From contig VBOF01000150.1 of assembly GCA_005877855.1 (NCBI GenBank), positions 1 to 8,131 on the forward strand: DNA of 8,131 bases. The letters are read 5' to 3'. The stretch is from Nitrospirota bacterium (GTDB lineage Bacteria > Nitrospirota > Nitrospiria > Nitrospirales > NS-4). Both the position numbers and the translations under genes were made by a program. Shown piece by piece: positions 1 to 5,654 of the stretch (position 1 is the first letter of the stretch; every line of letters begins with the position of its first letter). The notes beneath the pieces were generated by a model. The model was not told the origin of the DNA. It saw only the letters and a program-made list of their open reading frames with translations, and did no database searches.

Positions 1-83
1 TGCTTATTTCACCGCCAGCTTGACACTCATGCCCCCACCTCTGTATAGCCCGTCTCTCGGGCCGCCGTCTACCCCTTTCCTCC
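1..83. other. Left-edge region after the last gene, no supported gene
   Basis: Directly after the TGA at 84-86 the minus strand is purine-rich (GGAGGAAAGGGG), which resembles a ribosome-binding site. An ATG at 30-28 preceded by AGGTGGGGGC opens a frame of only eight codons (MSVKLAVK, TAA at 6-4). No frame reaching the edge has a start codon. The next gene may begin outside the window or may be broken here. No terminator is seen. Confidence 0.4.
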
Positions 84-1220
84 TCAGCCCTCGATCACTT
101 CGACGTTCGCCCGCGGGATCACCGCCCGTGAGCCGTCGGTGAACTGGACCTCCATCACGCGGACGCGGCTTTCCGTGGGAATCATCTGCAAATCAGACGG
201 CAGGCCCACGACCTCGCCGATACGGCCGAAAAAGGGCGCCCGGATGACGCGCACCGGGTCGCCGACCTTGACTCCCCCCCTCACCTCTCCCCGCTGGCCG
301 GTTTCGACGTCCGGAATCTGTTCGCCGGGCGCCAGCGGCACGATGATTTCCGGACGGATGACCCCCGCGCGGATCTGCGTTGCGCCGGAGATGGACGCCT
401 TGCGTCCGTCCAGCTTCCGCAGCAACTCAAAGGTCCGGCGGGCCATCGGGATGCGCCCGAACCCTTCGGTCAGGACCAGGGTAAAGCCGACGGTTTCCGT
501 TCCGGTGATGGCCACGCCAAGGTCGTAACCCAGGAGCGCCCGCAGGTCCTTGTCGTGCATCCCGCCGACGACGATCCCCTTGACGCCGACCGCTTTGGCC
601 TGCGCCAGGGCCTCGGCTCCGACAAAGGCGCCGCCCACCACGATCTTCCCCGCATGGGCGGACGTGAAGTGAGCAGCCGTCACATCCTCCTCCGGCGAAG
701 CGACCCCCAGGACCAGGGTCCCCCAGGTCTCACCGCCGATCCCGAAGATCCCCTGGATGAAGGCGCACGCGGTCTCCACGCGCGCGCCCTGGCCAGGCAG
801 CACCTCCGCCACCGTGCCGTCGAGATAGGCAAAGAGCTCCACGGGCCGCGGCGGCTCCCGCAGGATGACCTGCCCCGTTGCCGTCGAAATGGTCTCCACG
901 GTCCCAGTGATGGGAGCGCGCACCAGCGTCTTGAACCACGTGATGAAGGCTTTGGTCTCCGCCAGGACATCGCCCTGCTGGATCCGGTCTCCCACCCGCT
1001 TGACCATGTAATCGGGCAGGTCTTCAGGCAGGATGCCGAGCTGATTGACGAGATTCACCACATGGACTTTGCCGGGCAACTCGGCGCGAGCCACGACCGT
1101 CGCTGAGGTAACGGCATCGCCGGCCGAGACGAGGACCGTGCCGGGCAGCGGCAGAACCCGTTTCTTGGAGACGACGGTCCGGGGGGTGACGGTGAGACCC
1201 GGTGTGTAGGTGTGTGCCAT
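84..1220 (-). CDS. Unknown protein with barrel-sandwich-like and KOW-like parts, paired with MutL-like ATPase
   Basis: I do not recognise a named family for this 378-residue protein. Residues ~20-170 look beta-rich and resemble barrel-sandwich (RnfC- or biotinyl-lipoyl-like) folds, with repeated turns such as VGDRIQQGDVLAET (76-89), VRAPITGTVETIS (100-112) and LDGTVAEVLPGQGARVE (133-149). No lipoyl or biotin lysine motif is evident. Residues ~190-290 look alpha/beta (GKIVVGGAFVGAEALAQAKA, VKGIVVGGMHDKDLRALLG). Residues ~317-378 resemble a KOW or SH3-like barrel (VKVGDPVRVIRAPFFGRIGE, then PRANVEVIEG). No signal peptide or membrane segment is seen. The ATG at 1220 is 3 bases after the mutL stop and lacks a good Shine-Dalgarno, so translation is probably coupled. 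A role with the ATPase and its unknown client enzyme is inferred from position only. Confidence 0.8.
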   Translation of the reverse strand: MAHTYTPGLTVTPRTVVSKKRVLPLPGTVLVSAGDAVTSATVVARAELPGKVHVVNLVNQLGILPEDLPDYMVKRVGDRIQQGDVLAETKAFITWFKTLVRAPITGTVETISTATGQVILREPPRPVELFAYLDGTVAEVLPGQGARVETACAFIQGIFGIGGETWGTLVLGVASPEEDVTAAHFTSAHAGKIVVGGAFVGAEALAQAKAVGVKGIVVGGMHDKDLRALLGYDLGVAITGTETVGFTLVLTEGFGRIPMARRTFELLRKLDGRKASISGATQIRAGVIRPEIIVPLAPGEQIPDVETGQRGEVRGGVKVGDPVRVIRAPFFGRIGEVVGLPSDLQMIPTESRVRVMEVQFTDGSRAVIPRANVEVIEG

Positions 1221-1223
1221 CGT

Positions 1224-3128
1224 TCAGCGAGAGGTTCCACCCCCACCCATCCCTCCCCCGGGGCACCCGTTGCTCTTCGGTTGCAACGGGTCAATGGGGA
1301 GGGTGAGGGTGGGGGGGTACAAGTTCAGCGCCGCGTGCCATTGCTTCAGGGCTCGCACCCGCTCCTCCACTTTCGTGGGCAACTGGAGCGGCCGCCCGCG
1401 CCCGTCCAACACCACACCGACGACGCCCCCTCGGGCACGCCGTTTGACCGGCACGCCCCTGCCCGCCCCCAGGTCCACGGACCGGGCCGGGGTCATGGCG
1501 ACCGCGGCCTCTTCTCCATCGGCGAGGGGAAACAGCCGGAGCTCTCCGAAGGCCAAGGATCCCCTCGCCGGCTCCCGCCCACTCGGGAACGTGATGACAT
1601 AGTCCGCGCAGCGCTCCCCACGGGCGCCTTGCCCGATCGGCGCCACGCATGTGCCCAAGTGGATCAGACAGTCCCGGACAAACACGTCGGTCGCGGCCTG
1701 CTCGTTGACGGTGGAGAGCACCCCCAGGTGAGGCATCATGAAGATGCTGTCCACGGCCAGCTCGGTGAACCCTAACGGCTCATAGGCGTCCACCATCATC
1801 AGCAGGGACTGCACCCGGCGCGGGGCGTGCGAGAGGATCCCCCCGCTGCCGACGATGAGATCGAGCTGCAGCATGTCCACGAGCGTTTCCCCCGACGCCT
1901 TCTGCTCGAACACGTCGGAAATGGACCGCTCCTGCTGGACTCCCTTCAGCCCGGTCGCCAGCGATTTGTGATGGATGAGGGCCAGGCGCAGGGCCTCGCG
2001 CGCGATGGCCTGCTCGATCTGGAGCTCATCCAGAGTCTGCGGGACCGTCGTCGGGCGGATCATCTTGTTCTTGATCCGGTTCCGCAGGTCCTGCTCATCG
2101 ATCGAGAAGGGCACCCAGCGCATGATGCCGTCGAGCGTCGCCTCGGCCAGCACGTTCGAGATGCTGTAGCTCATGCCCAGATTGGCCGAGACGGTGCGGT
2201 TGAAGATACCGTGAAACACCGAGAACACGTCGGTCGTCGCCCCGCCAATGTCCACACCGATCAGGTTGATCCCCTGTTTCTTGGCGATGGTCTCCATGAT
2301 GAGCCCCACCGCCGCCGGCGTCGGCATGATCGGCGCGCCCGCCCAGGCGATGAGCTTCTTGTAGCCCGGGGCCTGGGCCATGACGTGCTCCAGGAACAGG
2401 TCGTGGATCTTCGCGCGGGCGGGCCCGAGGTTCTCTCTCTCCAGCACGGGCCGTAAGTTCTCTGTGATGGTCAGCGCGGTCTTCTTGCCGAGGATCTCGC
2501 TGATGCGCGCGCGGGCGTCCTTGTTGCCGGCGTAGATCAGCGGCAGGTTGTAGCCCATGCCGAGCCGCGGGCGGGGCTCGGCGGCTGCGATGTATTCCGC
2601 CATCTCCACTACGTGCGTCACGGTGCCGCCGTCCGTCCCGCCCGAGAGCAGGATCATATCCGGCCGCAGCGCGCGAATGCGTTCGATCTTCTCGTGCGGC
2701 AGGCGCCCGTCGTTCGAGGCCAGAACGTCCATCACGATCGCCCCGGCCCCGAGGGCGCACCGTTGGGCGCTCTCCGCCGTCATACTCTGCACGACCCCGG
2801 CGACCATCATCTGGAGCCCGCCCCCGGCACTGCTCGTGGAGATGTAGATATCCACGCCGACTTTCGGATCACCACCCGCCCCGCTCGGCGTGACGATCTT
2901 CTCGCCATCGAGGATCCTCCGGCCGGAGAGCTCCTCGATCTCCGCGATCGCGTTGAGGACCCCGCGGGTGACGTCCTCGAAGGGCGCCTCGACTGTCGTC
3001 GGCGCCTCGCCCCGGTACGTCTGCCGGTACTCGTCGCCCACCTTCTCGATCAGAACAGCCTTGGTCGTCGTGCTGCCGCAGTCCGTGGCGACGATCGTGC
3101 GGAGCGGCCGGTCCGGCGGAACGATCAT
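1224..3128 (-). CDS. MutL/GlmL-family ASKHA ATPase (glutamate mutase-associated type)
   Basis: This 634-residue protein belongs to the family of GlmL/MutL encoded beside B12-dependent glutamate mutase. It is unrelated to the DNA-repair MutL. ASKHA nucleotide-binding motifs are in order: DCGSTTTKA at 16-24 (phosphate 1), GVDIGGATTDVFSVF at 291-305 (phosphate 2) and VGSGGILSHAPR at 426-437 (adenosine). LLSGGTDGG at 160-168 is also typical. Members are thought to help reactivate or load the mutase. It is longer than the ~460-residue clostridial proteins because of a beta-rich C-terminal part (about 500-605). The last ~29 residues, after LNLYP, are a translated GC-rich repeat (PIDPLQPKSNGCPGGGMGGG) and were probably added. 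No mutase subunit lies in the window. ATGA overlap with the gene before and 3 bases to the gene after indicate one transcript. Confidence 0.88.
   Translation of the reverse strand: MIVPPDRPLRTIVATDCGSTTTKAVLIEKVGDEYRQTYRGEAPTTVEAPFEDVTRGVLNAIAEIEELSGRRILDGEKIVTPSGAGGDPKVGVDIYISTSSAGGGLQMMVAGVVQSMTAESAQRCALGAGAIVMDVLASNDGRLPHEKIERIRALRPDMILLSGGTDGGTVTHVVEMAEYIAAAEPRPRLGMGYNLPLIYAGNKDARARISEILGKKTALTITENLRPVLERENLGPARAKIHDLFLEHVMAQAPGYKKLIAWAGAPIMPTPAAVGLIMETIAKKQGINLIGVDIGGATTDVFSVFHGIFNRTVSANLGMSYSISNVLAEATLDGIMRWVPFSIDEQDLRNRIKNKMIRPTTVPQTLDELQIEQAIAREALRLALIHHKSLATGLKGVQQERSISDVFEQKASGETLVDMLQLDLIVGSGGILSHAPRRVQSLLMMVDAYEPLGFTELAVDSIFMMPHLGVLSTVNEQAATDVFVRDCLIHLGTCVAPIGQGARGERCADYVITFPSGREPARGSLAFGELRLFPLADGEEAAVAMTPARSVDLGAGRGVPVKRRARGGVVGVVLDGRGRPLQLPTKVEERVRALKQWHAALNLYPPTLTLPIDPLQPKSNGCPGGGMGGGGTSR
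1239..1317 (+). repeat. GC-rich hairpin repeat, copy A, at the 3' end of the mutL-like gene
   Basis: A perfect 9-bp inner stem, ACCCGTTGC (1265-1273) and GCAACGGGT (1283-1291), encloses a 9-base loop and is flanked by C-rich and G-rich arms that also pair imperfectly. It matches the pdhC copy in inverted orientation. On the minus strand it is translated as the extra C-terminal tail of the MutL-like protein. A T-run is lacking, so it is not a standard intrinsic terminator, although it could slow transcription or protect the RNA end. Confidence 0.75.
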
Positions 3129-3505
3129 GAACGTCCCGCTGACCCCGATGCTCCGGCTCTGTTCTCAATCATGGCGCCGAGCCGCGACAGGGTATCACGC
3201 CGTTCGAGGAGGAGCGCGACACGCTCCACGTCACGCTGGGCGAAGACCACCTCGAGGATTGGAGTGAAGAAGTGCAGGGCTTGGCTGCCGAGGAAATTCA
3301 TCGGCCCGACCGACTCGAGAAACAGGATGGCCGGCGTCGCCATCCCGCGCTCGACGACAGTCGCCGCGACCCGCTCGAGCAAGGCCAGGTCCTCCGGCGA
3401 GAGCGGCTGGCCGTCCGGCTCCACCGCAAAGGCATGCTTAACCCGCGCCTTCAGCCCGATGAGTTTGTGCGCTAGAAACCCTTTGGAGAACGGCGACACA
3501 AGCAC
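3125..3505 (-). CDS. Small conserved-looking protein of unknown function, upstream of mutL-like gene
   Basis: I do not recognise a named family. The protein is about 126 residues from the GTG at 3505. Another GTG at 3499 (after AGGTG) and a TTG at 3520 are possible starts. Earlier in-frame codons would run through the promoter and into lipA, so they are unlikely. The N-terminus is basic (FLAHKLIGLKARVKHAF). A charged helix-like part follows (SPEDLALLERVAATVVERG), then a hydrophobic block AILFLESVGPMNFLGSQALH near 71-90 and a charged C-terminal helix (RDVERVALLLERRDTLSRLG). No signal peptide or clear membrane segment is seen. Its TGA overlaps the next ATG as ATGA, so it is translationally coupled to the MutL-like ATPase and probably works with it. 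It is the first gene after a strong promoter. Confidence 0.75.
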   Translation of the reverse strand: MLVSPFSKGFLAHKLIGLKARVKHAFAVEPDGQPLSPEDLALLERVAATVVERGMATPAILFLESVGPMNFLGSQALHFFTPILEVVFAQRDVERVALLLERRDTLSRLGAMIENRAGASGSAGRS

Positions 3506-3538
3506 CTGTATGCGAAGCAAAGATGGAGAAACAGCGGC

Positions 3539-3567
3539 ATTATATGGACGCGTCGTAGGAGAGTCAA
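3539..3567 (-). promoter_or_regulatory. Near-consensus sigma70-type promoter for the three-gene unit
   Basis: On the minus strand TTGACT (3567-3562) and TATAAT (3544-3539) are separated by exactly 17 bases. It begins 12 bases after the lipA stop, in the only real intergenic gap between the two gene groups. The predicted start point is near 3532, giving a leader of about 27 bases to the next gene. No operator-like repeat overlaps it, so it may be constitutive. Confidence 0.75.
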
Positions 3568-3578
3568 TTCGGGCGGGA

Positions 3579-4445
3579 CTAGGCCGGCGGCGGACCAGCC
3601 TGCTGTTCGGCATGATAGGAACTGCGGACGAGGGGGCCGGACTCCACATGATGGAAACCCAGCGCGAGCCCCTCCTCCTTGAGCAACCGGAACTCCTCCG
3701 GCGGGTAGAAGCGTACGACCGGCCAATGCGCCTTGGTTGGCTGAAGGTACTGCCCGATCGTCATGATGTCGCACTCGACCGCTCGCAAGTCGCGCATCAC
3801 TTCTCGAACCTCTTCGGCCGCCTCCCCCATTCCCACAATGAGACCAGATTTCGTCCTTGCCCCCATCCTCTTTGCCCTGTCTAGCAGCGTGAGAGACCGA
3901 TCGTACTTGCCCTGCGGTCTCACGGTCGGAAACAGGCGCCGCACCGTTTCAATGTTGTGGTTCAGAATCTCGGGCTCTTCGGCCACGACAGCGGCCAACG
4001 CAACGAGGTCACCGAGAAAATCCGGAATGAGGACCTCGACCGTGCAGGTCGGCAGCGCTCGCCGAATGGCCCGGATCGTCTCGGCGAAGATCCGGGCGCC
4101 GCCGTCTGGCAGTTCATCGCGGTTGACCGACGTAATGACGGCATGCCGGAGCGCGAGGGCTTTGATGGCCGCCGCCACCCGTTCGGGCTCCGTTTCATCC
4201 AGCGGCAGGGGCCGGCCGGTCGTCACGGCGCAGTAATGGCAACGGCGCGTACAGATGTCGCCGAGGATCAGAAAAGTGGCCGTCCGGCTGTTCCAGCACT
4301 CCCAGACATTCGGGCACCGCGCCTCTTCGCAGATCGTATGGAGGTTCAGGTCCTGGGTAAGCCGCCGGATTTCCTGGTAGTCCGGCCCCTGGCGCAATTC
4401 CACCTTGAACCATGCCGGCAGGCGCGGCCTCGGCTCCTGGAGCAT
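3579..4445 (-). CDS. lipA: Lipoyl synthase (radical SAM)
   Basis: This 288-residue enzyme inserts two sulfur atoms into protein-bound octanoyl groups to make lipoyl groups, which the adjacent E2 needs. Both iron-sulfur motifs are present: the auxiliary-cluster motif C39-x4-C44-x5-C50 (CEEARCPNVWEC) and the radical SAM motif C65-x3-C69-x2-C72 (CTRRCHYC). The C-terminal RSSYHAEQ contains the conserved serine that ligates the auxiliary cluster. TSVNRDELPDGG and NHNIETV are further family blocks. The ATG at 4445 gives a normal length. A TTG at 4463, overlapping the pdhC TGA and preceded by GAGGG, is a credible alternative adding 6 residues. The reading frame further upstream overlaps pdhC and was excluded. 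The gene ends the PDH operon; no hairpin with a T-run follows. Confidence 0.95.
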   Translation of the reverse strand: MLQEPRPRLPAWFKVELRQGPDYQEIRRLTQDLNLHTICEEARCPNVWECWNSRTATFLILGDICTRRCHYCAVTTGRPLPLDETEPERVAAAIKALALRHAVITSVNRDELPDGGARIFAETIRAIRRALPTCTVEVLIPDFLGDLVALAAVVAEEPEILNHNIETVRRLFPTVRPQGKYDRSLTLLDRAKRMGARTKSGLIVGMGEAAEEVREVMRDLRAVECDIMTIGQYLQPTKAHWPVVRFYPPEEFRLLKEEGLALGFHHVESGPLVRSSYHAEQQAGPPPA

Positions 4446-4459
4446 GGGGATGGGACGGC

Positions 4460-5650
4460 TCAAAGGTCCCTCGGATGCTCCAAGGCCTGCTTGAATGTCT
4501 GGAGGAACTGCGCGGCGACCGCGCCGTCGATCACGCGGTGATCGCACGACAACGTGAGCGTCATCCGATGGCCCACCTCGACGCGGCCGTCACGGACGAC
4601 AGGCGTCTCCCGCACGGAGCCCACAGCGAGCGCCGTCGCGGCGGGCGGCAGGATCACCGCGCTGAAACTCTCCACGTCGAACTTTCCCAGATTGGAGATC
4701 AGGAACGTCGCGCCCGTGTATTCCTCGGGCGCCAGCTCGCGCTTGCGGGCTCGCGCCACCAGGATCCGTTCCCCTTCGACGATCTGCCCCAGCGTCTTGC
4801 TCCCGCAGTCCCGCAGGATCGGCACGATCAGACCGTCCTCCAGCGCCACGGCGATCCCGATGTCGATGCTGGAGAAGATCCGAATGCTCTCACCCGCGAA
4901 GGACGCATTCAGGCCCGGGTGCTGCTTCAGCGCCCGCGCAGACGCGGCGATGAGCAGATGGGTGATCGAGATCGAGGACGGCGCCGCGGCCCTCTTCGAC
5001 TCCTCGACCACCCTGAGCCCCTCAGCCATATCCACGTCGATGGTCACGTAGAAATGCGGGACCGGCGCCTTGCTCTGGGTGGTCATCCGGACAATGGCCT
5101 TGCGCATCTGGCTGAGAGGGACCTCCCGCACCGTGGGTAGTTCTTTCTTTGGGGCGAGGAAAGGCTCGAGGTCCCGCTCGACGATTCGCCCGCCCGGGCC
5201 GGTGCCTTTTACGGATTTCAGGTCAATGCCATGCTCGCGGGCGAGCGTGCGAACCCTCGGAGACGCCAGCGCTTCCCCCGCTCCCTCCCCTCTCCCATGG
5301 CCCATTGCAGTTTGAAGAGCAACGGGCTCCCCGGAGAGGGATTGGGTGAGGGGCCGTTGGGGCGTTGAGAGGGCCGCTGTAGGCTCCCTGAGGATTGCCT
5401 CAATGTTCTCATCCGGCTCTCCGATCACGCCGATGAGAGTGCCGGACGGCACGGTCGTCCCTTCAGGGACCAGGACCTTGAGAAGGGTCCCGGACGCGAA
5501 CGCCTCGAGGTCCATCACCGCCTTGTCGGTCTCGATCTCCGCGAGTACGTCGCCGCTCTCAACGCGCTCGCCTTCGGCCTTCCGCCATTTCACGACGACG
5601 CCTTCTTCCATCGAGTCCGTCAGCTTGGGCATGATCACGCGACTTGCCAT
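4460..5650 (-). CDS. pdhC: Dihydrolipoamide acetyltransferase (PDH E2 component)
   Basis: This 396-residue E2 accepts the acetyl group from E1 on a lipoyl arm and transfers it to CoA, forming the complex core. It has one N-terminal lipoyl domain (about 1-80) with the lipoylated lysine in ETDKAVMDLEA at K43, a peripheral subunit-binding domain (about 127-165, SPRVRTLAREHGIDL to GGRIVERD), and the catalytic acyltransferase domain (about 175-396) with DHRVIDG containing His371 and Asp375. A linker part, about 101-126 (TQSLSGEPVALQTAMGHGRG), is the translated form of a GC-rich hairpin repeat. It lies in a flexible linker and keeps the frame, so the enzyme is probably intact. The ATG at 5650 has a good GGGGAG site and lies 4 bases after the pdhB stop. 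The TGA overlaps a possible TTG start of lipA. Confidence 0.95.
   Translation of the reverse strand: MASRVIMPKLTDSMEEGVVVKWRKAEGERVESGDVLAEIETDKAVMDLEAFASGTLLKVLVPEGTTVPSGTLIGVIGEPDENIEAILREPTAALSTPQRPLTQSLSGEPVALQTAMGHGRGEGAGEALASPRVRTLAREHGIDLKSVKGTGPGGRIVERDLEPFLAPKKELPTVREVPLSQMRKAIVRMTTQSKAPVPHFYVTIDVDMAEGLRVVEESKRAAAPSSISITHLLIAASARALKQHPGLNASFAGESIRIFSSIDIGIAVALEDGLIVPILRDCGSKTLGQIVEGERILVARARKRELAPEEYTGATFLISNLGKFDVESFSAVILPPAATALAVGSVRETPVVRDGRVEVGHRMTLTLSCDHRVIDGAVAAQFLQTFKQALEHPRDL
5274..5357 (-). repeat. GC-rich hairpin repeat, copy B, inside the pdhC linker
   Basis: The sequence forms an imperfect inverted repeat. The inner stem is GCCCATTGC / GCAACGGGC with one mismatch and a short loop, flanked by C-rich and G-rich outer arms (CCCCTCACCCAATCCCTCTC on the minus strand). 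It aligns over its whole length with the copy at 1239-1317, sharing CCCGTTGCTCTTC and the flanking CCC/GGG-rich arms. The minus strand here matches the plus strand there. It is read in frame as part of E2. Boundaries are approximate. Confidence 0.75.
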
Positions 5651-5654
5651 GAAC

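Noticed and set aside
268..300. Third copy of the GC-rich repeat in the 378-residue gene
   Set aside because: Only a short C-rich stretch resembles one arm; no stem is present, and the encoded residues fit the protein.
1265..1291. Intrinsic terminator at the end of the mutL-like gene
   Set aside because: The stem is good but there is no T-run in either direction, and a coupled gene follows directly. It is better explained as a dispersed repeat.
3506..3649. Longer form of the small unknown gene starting within lipA
   Set aside because: It would overlap the lipA 3' end and begin upstream of the promoter's predicted start point.
2613..3884. Long plus-strand open frame of 423 codons across mutL, the small gene and lipA
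   Set aside because: It runs antisense to three well-supported genes, and its arginine/proline-rich sequence is typical of antisense frames in GC-rich coding DNA.
4464..4547. Longer lipA start inside pdhC
   Set aside because: The added residues are out-of-frame E2 sequence. Starts at 4445 or 4463 fit the family length.
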